Positions 34,372 through 43,213 of a DNA stretch of 55,876 bases are shown here, piece after piece. The notes under the pieces are model-generated. The model was not told the DNA's origin. It made no database searches and saw nothing but the letters and a program-made list of their open reading frames with translations. Location of the stretch: contig JBBTTY010000041.1 of assembly GCA_038063975.1 (NCBI GenBank), positions 1 through 55,876 on the forward strand, read 5' to 3'. The stretch comes from UBA6065 sp038063975. Its GTDB lineage: Bacteria > Patescibacteriota > Minisyncoccia > Phycocordibacterales > UBA6065. Position 1 is the stretch's first letter; the number at the start of each line of letters is the position of its first letter. A program made the translations under genes and the position numbers.

Positions 34372-35628
34372 TCAGTTTTTTAGTTTAGCTATAAGTTCAT
34401 TTTCTGCAAGATGAAGTGTCTGCCCGGTCATTCTATTTTTTAATTCATGAGCTCCGGCCATAATGGTCTTTTGACTCACTACAATTCTCCATGGAATACC
34501 AATGAGGTCTGCGTCAGCAAATTTCTCTCCCGCACGGATATCTCTGTCGTCGTAGAGTGTCTCAATCCCCTCTTCCGTAAGTAATTCATAGAGTTCGTCT
34601 GCTTCTTTTCGTGTAATTCCATCGGTTTTATCTGGAAGCAATACAAGATGAACTCTGAAAGGCGCCACTGATTCCGGCCAAACGATACCGTTTTCATCTG
34701 AGAGAGTTTCAACAATTGTACCCATCACTCTACCTGGTCCTATACCGTATGAACCCATAATAACAGGTTTTTTATTTCCCGTTTCGTCAACGTATGTGAG
34801 TGCAAATGCATCAGAAAAACGAGTGCCGAGATTGAAAATGTTTCCGACTTCTATTGCTTTTTTCTCGACTAGATTTTTCCGATTCAGATTGAGATCTCTC
34901 AACACATCGTCAGTCAAAACTTCTTTATTTATGGCGATTTTCTTTTTCTCGTCTACATATATGACATCTTCACCTGTATCGCTCGTCGTTTGAAATTCGT
35001 GGGAGTATTTTGAAAAACTACCGCCGGAAGCAAAAGTAATATAAGTTTTTTCACCGAGACCGAGACGCTTCCAAACATTCATGTACGCTCTCTTGGTTTT
35101 TTCATAGAACTCTTCGTGGTCTTTTAGGTCTCTCGAAAAAGAATAGAGATCTTTCATCAGAAATTCCCGCCCTCGTATGATGCCTGATTTGGCGCGTTCC
35201 TCATTTCTGAATTTTGTTTGAAATTGATAGACATAGCGAGGTAAATCTCGATAAGAATGAATATAATCGCGCATGAGGGCGGTCAGAGGTTCTTCATGGG
35301 TAAAACCTAAACCGACTTCATTGCCATTTTTTAAATTTGTTTTGAACCAACTACTGACAACATCATCTGACCACCTACCAGTTGTTTCCCAAATTTTTTT
35401 GTCCTGCAGAGCTGTGAGAACCACTTCTTCTCCGCCTATAGCATTCATTTCCTCGCGGATGACTTGGATGATTTTGTTCAGTACACGCAAACCTAGAGGT
35501 AAATAGGAATAAACACCAGCTATTTCCTTGTGGATATATCCGGCACGGATGAGCAGTTGGGCATTTTTTGCCACTTCGTCTTTTGGAGCTTCTTTTCTGG
35601 TTTTTGTAAATAGTTGGCTTTGGCGCAT
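34372..35628 (-). CDS. proS: Prolyl-tRNA synthetase (short form)
   Basis: 418 residues from ATG 35628 (MRQSQLFTKTRKEAPKDEV), which fits the family N-terminus better than the longer frame. Class II motif 2 (FRNEERAKSGIIRGREFLMKD) and motif 3 (SYGIGPGRVMGTIVE) are present. The editing insertion (INS) of the usual bacterial enzyme is absent, so misactivated Ala would need another route. The C-terminal anticodon domain is complete. Confidence 0.94.
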   Translation of the reverse strand: MRQSQLFTKTRKEAPKDEVAKNAQLLIRAGYIHKEIAGVYSYLPLGLRVLNKIIQVIREEMNAIGGEEVVLTALQDKKIWETTGRWSDDVVSSWFKTNLKNGNEVGLGFTHEEPLTALMRDYIHSYRDLPRYVYQFQTKFRNEERAKSGIIRGREFLMKDLYSFSRDLKDHEEFYEKTKRAYMNVWKRLGLGEKTYITFASGGSFSKYSHEFQTTSDTGEDVIYVDEKKKIAINKEVLTDDVLRDLNLNRKNLVEKKAIEVGNIFNLGTRFSDAFALTYVDETGNKKPVIMGSYGIGPGRVMGTIVETLSDENGIVWPESVAPFRVHLVLLPDKTDGITRKEADELYELLTEEGIETLYDDRDIRAGEKFADADLIGIPWRIVVSQKTIMAGAHELKNRMTGQTLHLAENELIAKLKN

Positions 35629-35767
35629 AAAAAAGCAATTAGCTCTAATGGGCCAATAATAGCTCATTTAAAGCGTTTTGTAATGGGATTGACAGAAATA
35701 ATATTACTTGGTAGAAATACAGCGAATCCCGTCACTCTTCAACCTCTAACCTCTAATTCTGAAATCC

Positions 35768-36049
35768 ATGAATGCACTTATATCGCTTGTCCTGTTAGTC
35801 CTTTATCCGTTCATCGCCATTCGCCGGTATTTTGAGTACAAATATACCCAACCGGAGGAAGCCCGTAAGATTATACAAATCGGAGCCGGAGGTTTCATTG
35901 GCCTTTTGCTGATCTATACTGTTTTTTCCAGATTACCGGTTTCATCTTGGAAATATGCTCTGATAGCCATCATCGCCGGTTTTTACTTTTTATGCATGCA
36001 CGCATTCGTAAGAGTAAACTTCAGGCTCCGAGGTAAAACACCTGCTTGA
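35768..36049 (+). CDS. Small membrane protein, unknown function
   Basis: 93 residues with three hydrophobic segments (LISLVLLVLYPFIAI, GFIGLLLIYTVFSRL, ALIAIIAGFYFLCMHAFV) separated by short basic loops. Not recognised. A TTGACA box about 80 bases upstream with a TAGAAA at 17-base spacing is a possible promoter. It stands alone between proS (divergent) and rseP (convergent). Confidence 0.6.
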   Translation: MNALISLVLLVLYPFIAIRRYFEYKYTQPEEARKIIQIGAGGFIGLLLIYTVFSRLPVSSWKYALIAIIAGFYFLCMHAFVRVNFRLRGKTPA

Positions 36050-36074
36050 TTCTTAGAGCGGGAATTATCTTTTC

Positions 36075-36102
36075 AAAACACGTCCACAAGACGTGTTTTT
36101 TT
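36075..36102 (+). terminator. Intrinsic terminator after the 35768 gene
   Basis: AAAACACGTC / GACGTGTTTT stem with a five-base loop and a T-run. It is directly followed by nested hairpin A3, so two terminator-like structures stand in tandem. Confidence 0.8.
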
Positions 36103-36107
36103 ACTGA

Positions 36108-36214
36108 AAAACAAAAATAGCAGATATAAGTCTTGCGCTACTCGGGACGGGACCCTTGCCTAAGGGCAACCCCGTCCCTCCGTTGCTCAGACTTATATCT
36201 GCTATTTTTGTTTT
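36108..36214. repeat. Nested hairpin, family A, copy 3
   Basis: Perfect 26-pair outer stem (AAAACAAAAATAGCAGATAT...). The core differs from copy 1 at one base in the inner region: GGGACGGG is fully paired with CCCGTCCC, while copy 1 has CCCATCCC. It lies between the convergent 35768 gene and rseP, three bases from the rseP stop. Confidence 0.87.
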
Positions 36215-36216
36215 CT

Positions 36217-37281
36217 TTAAAACAATTTCACCACATCCCTATAAGTCACAAAAAGCATAAAGAGAATGAGCAAACCAAAGCCTATGGCGTTTATGGTATT
36301 GGCTATTTTTGGAGAAATCATTTTTCTACGCACGGCTTCAATACCAACAAAAAGAATACGTCCGCCATCGAGAGCCGGAAAAGGAATGAGGTTTAGAACG
36401 GCTAAGTTAAGAGATATGAATGCTGTGAATGACAATAGATAGACAAAACCGAGTCTGCCTGCGTCACCTACCAGCCGAGCGATGCCTATGGGACCGGAAA
36501 TTTGAGAGATATCTCCCTGTCCTATGATAGCGTTATAAATGAGCATATAGATTCCGACAACTATATTTTTAGACATATAGACGGTCAGTTTCGCCCCTTC
36601 CCAGAAAGCGATATGAATGGGTAATTTTACTTTACCCACCATATCCATAGATATGCCCACGGCATATCTGTCTCCTAAAACTCCTTTTTCCGGAATGATC
36701 ACAATATCTTTTATATCCGCCAAGTGTTGTATTTGAAATGTCACAGGCCGACCGTCTGAATTTTTGATTACGTCTTGAACAGCGGATACTGTCGAAAAAG
36801 AAAGTATTTCATCTCCAGAAACCAATCCTGCTTTTTCGGCAGGAGAATTGGGCAATGTATCGACGATGATGACATGACTATCTGTAATATATTTCGAATT
36901 ATTTTCTGAAACGCCTGTTGTCATACCTGACATGAAAGCTATTCCAAATAAAAGCCAAGCAAACAAAATATTCATGACGATACCGGCAGCTAAAATGACA
37001 ACTTGTTTCCATCGAGATTTGTGAATAAAGCTACGTGAACTATCAGGTCCGGAAATAGACTGATCATCCGGACTCTCGCCAAATATTTTGACGAATCCAC
37101 CGAAAGGAATGACGTTTATGGAATATACGGTCTCTCCCTTTTTCCAACTCCAAATTTTTGGCGGAAAGCCGAGGCCAAATTCATCTACCCGCACACCACA
37201 TTTTTTGGCGGCGTAAAAATGGCCGAATTCATGGACGAGAATCAAAACCGCCAAAACAATTAAAAATAAAATAATAGTCAC
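36217..37281 (-). CDS. rseP: Site-2 protease RseP family (M50)
   Basis: 354-residue intramembrane zinc protease. HEFGH lies in the first membrane segment (LVHEFGHFYAAKKCGVRV), a PDZ domain is central (NSPAEKAGLVSGDEIL), and the third metal ligand region is NLIPFPALDGGRILF. It may release membrane-bound regulators; the ECF sigma factor with a membrane partner at 51-52.3 kb is a possible target pathway, by inference only. It follows frr by 33 bases. Confidence 0.94.
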   Translation of the reverse strand: MTIILFLIVLAVLILVHEFGHFYAAKKCGVRVDEFGLGFPPKIWSWKKGETVYSINVIPFGGFVKIFGESPDDQSISGPDSSRSFIHKSRWKQVVILAAGIVMNILFAWLLFGIAFMSGMTTGVSENNSKYITDSHVIIVDTLPNSPAEKAGLVSGDEILSFSTVSAVQDVIKNSDGRPVTFQIQHLADIKDIVIIPEKGVLGDRYAVGISMDMVGKVKLPIHIAFWEGAKLTVYMSKNIVVGIYMLIYNAIIGQGDISQISGPIGIARLVGDAGRLGFVYLLSFTAFISLNLAVLNLIPFPALDGGRILFVGIEAVRRKMISPKIANTINAIGFGLLILFMLFVTYRDVVKLF

Positions 37282-37314
37282 AAATAATGCAAAAAAATCA
37301 AATATAAATAAATT

Positions 37315-37866
37315 CTAATTCAAAATCTCTTTTTCTTTTTTGGTCATTAGACTTTGCAGTCTCTCTGACGACTGATCTATGAGTTTCTGGCCTTCTGTTT
37401 TCAATCTGAATTTATCATCCTCGCTCATACCACCTTCTTTTTCTTTTTTTGCTATATCGCTATTTACCAGATCGCGATGTTTGCGCACTTGGATACGAGC
37501 TTGCTCAAATTTTACCGAAGCCATTTTTACGATTTCTCTCCGACGATCACTGGTCAGTTCAGGAAAAGAAACACGTATACCTCTATCATCTACGGCCACT
37601 GAAACACCCAGATTCGCCACCATGATGGATTTCTCTATTGATTTTACCAAAACCTGATCCCAAGGGGTGATGCGGATAGTGCGTGGATCTTCGTTTGTTA
37701 TACTGGCAAGACCGGAAATTGGCATATCAGAGCCGTAAGCTTCTACACGCACAATATCTAGGATAGACGGACTGGCACGATTGGTTCTGATAGAGCTGAG
37801 TTCTTTTTCTAGCCATTTTTCCGTGGTCAGCAAATCAGTTTTTAGTTTGCTAAAGTTGTATTGCAT
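37315..37866 (-). CDS. frr: Ribosome recycling factor
   Basis: 183 residues, the normal length. N-terminal helix, then the family signatures LSSIRTNRASPSILDIVRVE and ITPWD, and the final helices with VKFEQARIQVRKHRD. It splits post-termination ribosomes with EF-G. It sits between holB and rseP. Confidence 0.96.
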   Translation of the reverse strand: MQYNFSKLKTDLLTTEKWLEKELSSIRTNRASPSILDIVRVEAYGSDMPISGLASITNEDPRTIRITPWDQVLVKSIEKSIMVANLGVSVAVDDRGIRVSFPELTSDRRREIVKMASVKFEQARIQVRKHRDLVNSDIAKKEKEGGMSEDDKFRLKTEGQKLIDQSSERLQSLMTKKEKEILN

Positions 37867-37888
37867 ACATTTGTATATTCGTAATATA

Positions 37889-38539
37889 TCATAAATCGAG
37901 CAGAGCTACCCTCTCTAAAATCAATTTGAGCGATGGTGAGCGGTTTTTTAGATATTTTGAAAGAGATAAAATTTCTTTTATGACATCAGTTTTTTCTTTG
38001 AGTTTATTCTCGTGAAGCAGAGCAACTAGAGCGTTTAAAAAAACCTCTGCACCGGTTTTGTCTTTTTCTTCTATCATTTTTGCAACATCTATCAGACGAT
38101 CTCTTGGCGACATTGCGACAAACTGCGCCACTTCGTTTTTAAAAGAAATATTCACGGCTGAAGTATGATAGATAATGACCAAGCGAGAACGGAGTGTTGG
38201 TAAAAGTATGCGTGCGGATGATGAAATAATAAAAAAATGTGTACCAGCTGTCGGTTCCTCAAAAACTTTTAGAAGCGAGTTCTGTGCTTCGCTGGTAATA
38301 CTGGCAAGGGCAATGATAAATATCTTTTTGTCTCCTAAAACAGGCTTCATGGACTGCATATTTTGAAGTTCCCTGCCATCGTCTATGCCAAACGATTGAT
38401 GTTGGCTATAGTGAACGTCAGGATGTCCTTGGCGAGTTATATTGAAAGCGCTGTGCAAGAAGTTTTCTATTTCGGCGAGGACTGATTGCTTATGGCCTTC
38501 TATAAAATATGCGTGATGGAGAGATTCTTTTGAAAACAT
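37889..38539 (-). CDS. holB: DNA polymerase III delta'-like subunit (HolB)
   Basis: 216 residues, shorter than usual delta' proteins. HAYFIEGHKQSVLAEI stands where clamp-loader ATPases have their P-loop; GxxGxGK is absent. IIALASITSEAQNSLLKVFE and SSARILLPTLRSRLVI match the family (sensor and SRC-like SRL region). Delta' is often ATPase-inactive, so loss of the P-loop is acceptable. The C-terminal collar domain seems reduced. A TGC-TATACT box at 38546-38554 lies six bases before the start. Confidence 0.8.
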   Translation of the reverse strand: MFSKESLHHAYFIEGHKQSVLAEIENFLHSAFNITRQGHPDVHYSQHQSFGIDDGRELQNMQSMKPVLGDKKIFIIALASITSEAQNSLLKVFEEPTAGTHFFIISSSARILLPTLRSRLVIIYHTSAVNISFKNEVAQFVAMSPRDRLIDVAKMIEEKDKTGAEVFLNALVALLHENKLKEKTDVIKEILSLSKYLKNRSPSLKLILERVALLDL

Positions 38540-38545
38540 AGAGAA

Positions 38546-38554
38546 AGTATAGCA
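38546..38554 (-). promoter_or_regulatory. Extended -10 box of holB (TGC-TATACT)
   Basis: On the minus strand TGCTATACT, six bases, ATG 38539. Leaderless mRNA expected. Confidence 0.55.
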
Positions 38555-38597
38555 AATGAAAAGCGCTTAACCGAAGTTAAGTATTTTGCGGGAATAA

Positions 38598-39611
38598 CTA
38601 CCGCTTTGCAATAATCGTCTTCTTGTACATATCCAAATGTTCCAGAGCGATGCCCGTGCCTTTGGCGACGCAATACAGAGCGTCTTCGGCGAGGATGGCT
38701 TTGACGCCTATGCGACGAAAGACGAGTTCGGGGAGATTGCGGAGGAGTGAAGAGCCGCCGGTCATAATGATGCCGTGATCTATGATATCAGCCGAGAGTT
38801 CAGGAGGTGTTTCTTGGAGGACGTCCTTGATTGCTTTTATCATATCGCGCAATTCCTTGTTTATGGCTTTTACGATTTCATTTGTTTTTATTTCAGTTGA
38901 ACGAGGTAGGCCGGAAATAAAATCACGGCCTTTGATGGTGAGGATCAATTCTTCTTCCAGTGGCACAGCTGAACCGATTTTTATTTTTATCTCCTCGGCT
39001 GTTTTATCTCCGATGGCGAGGTTGAAAGTCTTTTTTATATAATCGGCGATAGCCGCATCTATCCTATTGCCCGCACATTTGACTGAAGTCGAGGCGACGA
39101 TGCCACCGAGAGAAATCACCGCCACATCCGTCGTGCCACCGCCTATATCTACGACCATGTGCCCTCTAGCCTCATGAATGGGAATGCCAGCGCCAATGGC
39201 CGCCAGAATCGGTTCTTTGACTACATAAGCGCTTTTTGCTCCCGCTTTGATGGTGGCTTCGATGACAGCGCGTCTTTCAGTCGAAGTAACGCCCGCTGGC
39301 ACAGAAATCAAAACTTCCGGTTTCCATATATTCCATTTACCCAGAGCTTTGTCTATAAAGTATCGAAGCATGGCTTCGGTTACGCGATAGTCGGCGATGA
39401 CCCCATCTTTCATAGGACGATAGGCTATGATTGATTCAGGTGTGCGACCAATCATATTTTTGGCCTCTACGCCAACAGCTAAGATTTTATTATCTTGTTC
39501 CGAAACAGCCACAACAGAGGGCTCGTTCAAAATGATTCCTTTGCCAGGCACAAAAACCAGCGTATTAGCCGTGCCTAAATCAATGCCCAGTTTTTTTGCA
39601 AATAGAACCAT
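38598..39611 (-). CDS. mreB: Second MreB/Mbl-type actin homologue
   Basis: 337 residues. Motifs DLGTANTLVFVPGKGI, DIGGGTTDVAVISLGG and GGSSLLRNLPELV are intact, so it should bind and hydrolyse ATP. It is distinct from the operon copy: the C-terminus is shorter (KKTIIAKR) and several surface loops differ. It is divergent from the HTH-MurA gene, and the TATAGT box ten bases before its ATG shares a 96-base gap with that gene's promoter. Confidence 0.93.
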   Translation of the reverse strand: MVLFAKKLGIDLGTANTLVFVPGKGIILNEPSVVAVSEQDNKILAVGVEAKNMIGRTPESIIAYRPMKDGVIADYRVTEAMLRYFIDKALGKWNIWKPEVLISVPAGVTSTERRAVIEATIKAGAKSAYVVKEPILAAIGAGIPIHEARGHMVVDIGGGTTDVAVISLGGIVASTSVKCAGNRIDAAIADYIKKTFNLAIGDKTAEEIKIKIGSAVPLEEELILTIKGRDFISGLPRSTEIKTNEIVKAINKELRDMIKAIKDVLQETPPELSADIIDHGIIMTGGSSLLRNLPELVFRRIGVKAILAEDALYCVAKGTGIALEHLDMYKKTIIAKR

Positions 39612-39681
39612 AAGCGACTTTACTATACGCTCTTTTTAATCTTTAGCGAATTGACAAATATTTTATTTACATTTCAAAATA

Positions 39682-39701
39682 CATAGCGTATATGCTATGA
39701 T
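39682..39701 (+). promoter_or_regulatory. Palindromic operator overlapping the -10 box of the HTH-murA gene
   Basis: CATAGC-GTATAT-GCTATG (39682-39699) is an 18-base dyad. Its right arm overlaps the extended -10 TGC-TATGAT (39693-39701), which is six bases before ATG 39708. The encoded protein begins with an XRE-type DNA-binding domain, so self-repression is a natural hypothesis. Confidence 0.55.
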
Positions 39702-39707
39702 ATATTT

Positions 39708-41243
39708 ATGTCAAAACAAACTGGACAAAAAGCCTTGATTTCCATAGGAGCGATGATCGCTCGATTGCGCGAAGACAGGCGCATGACCCAAGCTAGTCTC
39801 GGTAAAAAAATTAGTACGACCCAGAGCGTCATCGCCCGTATAGAAAAAGGTGAGCAGAATCTGTCTACCGAAACTTTGGCTAAACTTTCAAAAGCACTCA
39901 ATCACGAGATCGTAACCATATCAAAAGGTGGCACGGTTAATTTTCGCATTCATGGCAATCATAAACTCTCTGGCACGATCAAAGTTCGTACCTCAAAGAA
40001 TGGCGCGGTCGGAGTGATGTGCGCTTCCCTGCTCAATAGAGGAACGACTGTCATAAAAAATATTCCAAAAATAGAAGAAGTAAATCGTATGATTGAAGTT
40101 TTTGAATCAATCGGCGTAAAAGCCGAATGGAGAAATCTCGACCTCCACATCACTCCGCCAGAAAAATTTGCCATGAAAAATATAACTTATGATTCCGCAG
40201 CCAGAACCCGAACGGTCATTATGATGATAGGTTCTCTGATTCATCGCCTAAATGTATTTGATTTGCCGCAAATCGGCGGTTGTAAACTAGGCTCACGGAC
40301 CATAAAACCTTATTTCTACGCTCTGGAAAAACTTGGAATAAAGATAGAAACGAGCTCGAGATTTTATAAAATTTCACATAATGGCCTAAAAAGAAATCGT
40401 GAAATTATCATGTATGAAGCTGGAGACACGGTAACTGAAACGCTTCTCATGGCGGTCGCGCTCATACCTGGTAAAACCGTTATCAAATTCGCTTCGGCAA
40501 ATTATCAAGTACAGGATGTATGTTTTTATCTCGAATCACTCGGTGTAAAGATCGATGGTGTGGGCACTTCTGTCATGACCGTGCATGGTATCCCAGGTCC
40601 CATAAAAAAAGATGTTCGGTATTTTCTCTCCGAAGACCCTATAGAAGCCATGTCTCTCTTGACAGTCGCTATCGTTACGAAGTCTTCTATTACTATAGAG
40701 CGGTGTCCTATCGATTTTCTCGAACTCGAACTTTTGAAACTAGAAAAAATGGGTTTCAGATATAAAATTTTGAAGAGATATAAAGCCGAGAATGGCAAAA
40801 CAAATCTCGTTGACATAAAAACTTTTTTGGGGAAACTCCACGCTCTGGACGAAAAAATTCATGCCCTGCCCTATCCAGGCATAAATATGGACAATCTCCC
40901 GTTTTTTGCAATCATCGGTACGCAAGCGGAGGGAGAAACATTCATTCATGATTGGGTTTATGAGAAACGCGCTATATATTACAAAGAACTCGACAAATTG
41001 GGTGCTGAAACAATCCTCGCAGATCCTCATCGGTTTTATGTCAAAGGTCCGACAAAACTGAAAGCCACTGAAATCCTCTGTCCTCCCGCTCTGCGACCTT
41101 CTGTCATTATCATGATAGGCATGCTGGCCGCTGAAGGAACTTCTATATTACGCAATGTATATAATATAAATCGTGGATACGAAGATTTGGCTCACCGATT
41201 GAACTCTCTAGGTGCAAAGATTGAGGTCTTTAGGGATTTGTAG
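39708..41243 (+). CDS. murA: MurA-like enolpyruvyl transferase with N-terminal XRE HTH domain
   Basis: 511 residues. Residues 13-67 are a Cro/C1-type helix-turn-helix (MTQASLGKKISTTQSVIARI). From about residue 78 the protein is a UDP-GlcNAc enolpyruvyl transferase: K97-N98 (SKNGAV), the catalytic Cys C192 in GGCKLGSRTIK, D395 in PYPGINMDNLPFF and the PALRPSVIIMIGMLAAEGTS segment. The key residues are kept, so it could do the first committed step of peptidoglycan synthesis. The C192 form would be fosfomycin-sensitive in principle. The fusion suggests a wall enzyme that also binds DNA. Confidence 0.88.
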   Translation: MSKQTGQKALISIGAMIARLREDRRMTQASLGKKISTTQSVIARIEKGEQNLSTETLAKLSKALNHEIVTISKGGTVNFRIHGNHKLSGTIKVRTSKNGAVGVMCASLLNRGTTVIKNIPKIEEVNRMIEVFESIGVKAEWRNLDLHITPPEKFAMKNITYDSAARTRTVIMMIGSLIHRLNVFDLPQIGGCKLGSRTIKPYFYALEKLGIKIETSSRFYKISHNGLKRNREIIMYEAGDTVTETLLMAVALIPGKTVIKFASANYQVQDVCFYLESLGVKIDGVGTSVMTVHGIPGPIKKDVRYFLSEDPIEAMSLLTVAIVTKSSITIERCPIDFLELELLKLEKMGFRYKILKRYKAENGKTNLVDIKTFLGKLHALDEKIHALPYPGINMDNLPFFAIIGTQAEGETFIHDWVYEKRAIYYKELDKLGAETILADPHRFYVKGPTKLKATEILCPPALRPSVIIMIGMLAAEGTSILRNVYNINRGYEDLAHRLNSLGAKIEVFRDL

Positions 41244-41249
41244 GATACT
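41244..41249 (+). promoter_or_regulatory. -10 box of priA-like gene
   Basis: GATACT directly after the murA stop, six bases before ATG 41256. This would separate priA expression from murA. Confidence 0.4.
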
Positions 41250-41255
41250 TTAATC

Positions 41256-43139
41256 ATGTATCTCATAAAAGCCATTCCTATCGCTCGCGGCATAGGTTTA
41301 GACACTCTCTCGTATTGGAGCTCTAAAAATGTAGTTTCGGGATCAATCATCCGAGTACCTCTACGTAAACGCAAAATAGGAGCCATCGTTATATCCTGTG
41401 AATCAGCTCTAGAAAGCAAATCTGAAATCAGAGGAGCAGATTTTTCTGTTAAAAAAATCACCGATACTCACGCACGCTCGATCATCTTTCCCCAATTCTT
41501 TAAAACCGCCGAACAAATGGCGCGTTATTATGCTTGCTCGGTTGGCAGTATTCTCTTTGAACTCTTGCCTAGTGCAATACTTTCTCAATATGAAAAACTG
41601 TCCCAAGCCAAAGAAATTATAAAAAGAGAAAGGCCGCGCGAATCTTTTGTTCTTCAAAAAAACGACGAAGATCGTTTTGCCCACTACAAGAGTCTTATCC
41701 GCGAGAAATTTGCCCGTAAAGAGTCTGTTTTTATGGTCATGCCTTCGGTGGAAGATATAAAAAAAGCCTGTTCATATTTTGAAAAAGGTATAGAACCCTA
41801 TACATACATAATTCACGGAGCACTTTCAAAAAATGAAATTATAAAACGATGGAAAGCCATAATGGAAGACAAACATCCTATAATCATTGTCGCTACGGGA
41901 TTATTTCTATCTATTCCTCGCGGAGATATAGGTATTATAATCATTGAACGAGAAAACTCCAGAAACTACAAAATTCAGTCGAGACCATATCTCGACTTTC
42001 GCCATATGGCGGAACATTTTGCCAGAGAAATAGGGGCGGATTTCATCGCTGGTGATTCATGTCTACGTATTGAAACTCTGTATCGGGAAACAGAAGGTGA
42101 TTTAGTTCAATATGCCCCTCTGTCTATGCGTTCCCTGTCTACGGCCCGAGATTCTCTTATGGATATGAAAGTCTATAAAAATGTCGAACATAAAATACGT
42201 ATACTTTCAGATGACTTGAAAGCTCTGGCAAATAAAAATCGCACGGAAAACGGCCTGCTGTTTATTTTTGCTGGCAGACGGGGTCTGGCTCCTCAGACGA
42301 TATGCGCCGATTGTGAAACTACTCTAGTCTGCGACTTATGCTCTTCTCCTTTGGTTCTCTACGGCAAAGATGGGTCAAAATTTTTTCTTTGCAATAAATG
42401 TGGCAAAAAGTTTGGCCCTGATCAAATATGCGAACAATGCGGCGGTTGGAGGCTTATTACTCTGGGTATAGGCACGGAAAAAATAGAAGAAGAGTTGAAG
42501 AAAATCATTCCGGAAGCAAAAATATGGCGACTGGACAAAATTTCCGCCCCATCCCACAAAAAAGCTATTGATATGGTAGAAAAGTGGTACGCTTCTCCTG
42601 GTAGTATTTTGATTGGTACGGAATTAGCCCTGCTCTATTTGGATAAACCGATTGATTACAGTGCCGTGGCTTCTTTAGATGCTCTCTTTTCCATTCCAGA
42701 CTTTCGCATAAATGAAAAAATATTTTCTATTATTTTAAAAATGCGCTCAATCACTCAAAAGCAATTTCTGCTCCAGACGAGAGTGCCTCTCATGGCAGTG
42801 CTCGGCTGGAGCGTCAAAGGTAATATCATTGATTTCTACCGCGATGAAATCGAAAGTCGGAGAAAATTTTCTTTTCCGCCATTTTCTACGTTTATAAAAA
42901 TTTCGTCCACCGGCAAAAAGCAAGATGTCCTAGACGCTATGGAAAAGCTCAAAGTGATTCTAGTTGGCTATGTCATAGACGTCTTTCCCGCTTTTATAGC
43001 CACGATCAAGGGCAATTATATCATGCATGCTTTGATAAAGCTCCAAAGTGGAGAATGGATAAATCAGGAATTATTGAATCGTTTGCGCAGTCTTCCGCCT
43101 AATTATGCAATAAATGTGGATCCTGAATCCATACTATAG
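41256..43139 (+). CDS. priA: PriA-like primosomal protein with degenerate ATPase motifs
   Basis: 627 residues. The PriA zinc-binding region is clear, with eight cysteines in four pairs (CADC, CDLC, CNKC, CEQC), and LITLGIGTEKIEEELKK matches the following PriA segment. The 3' DNA-binding N-terminus is recognisable. The helicase core is damaged: the P-loop position reads LQKNDEDRFAHY with no GKT, and the DEEH box reads ERENSRNYK. It probably serves as a DNA-binding restart scaffold without helicase activity. Confidence 0.82.
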   Translation: MYLIKAIPIARGIGLDTLSYWSSKNVVSGSIIRVPLRKRKIGAIVISCESALESKSEIRGADFSVKKITDTHARSIIFPQFFKTAEQMARYYACSVGSILFELLPSAILSQYEKLSQAKEIIKRERPRESFVLQKNDEDRFAHYKSLIREKFARKESVFMVMPSVEDIKKACSYFEKGIEPYTYIIHGALSKNEIIKRWKAIMEDKHPIIIVATGLFLSIPRGDIGIIIIERENSRNYKIQSRPYLDFRHMAEHFAREIGADFIAGDSCLRIETLYRETEGDLVQYAPLSMRSLSTARDSLMDMKVYKNVEHKIRILSDDLKALANKNRTENGLLFIFAGRRGLAPQTICADCETTLVCDLCSSPLVLYGKDGSKFFLCNKCGKKFGPDQICEQCGGWRLITLGIGTEKIEEELKKIIPEAKIWRLDKISAPSHKKAIDMVEKWYASPGSILIGTELALLYLDKPIDYSAVASLDALFSIPDFRINEKIFSIILKMRSITQKQFLLQTRVPLMAVLGWSVKGNIIDFYRDEIESRRKFSFPPFSTFIKISSTGKKQDVLDAMEKLKVILVGYVIDVFPAFIATIKGNYIMHALIKLQSGEWINQELLNRLRSLPPNYAINVDPESIL

Positions 43140-43178
43140 ATTAGTCGATTTATCCTCTCTCATTTCACGAGATAAAGT

Positions 43179-43207
43179 TTTGTACCCGCAGGGCTTTCAT
43201 ATATACT
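43179..43207 (+). promoter_or_regulatory. Promoter of def-fmt
   Basis: TTTGTA (43179-43184), a 17-base spacer, TATACT (43202-43207), then six bases and ATG 43214. Confidence 0.65.
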
Positions 43208-43213
43208 CTAAAT

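Noticed and set aside
4669..36214. Family A elements as insertion sequences or integron attC sites.
   Set aside because: No transposase or integrase is linked, no target duplications are evident, and the outer stems differ between copies and match the local gene ends.
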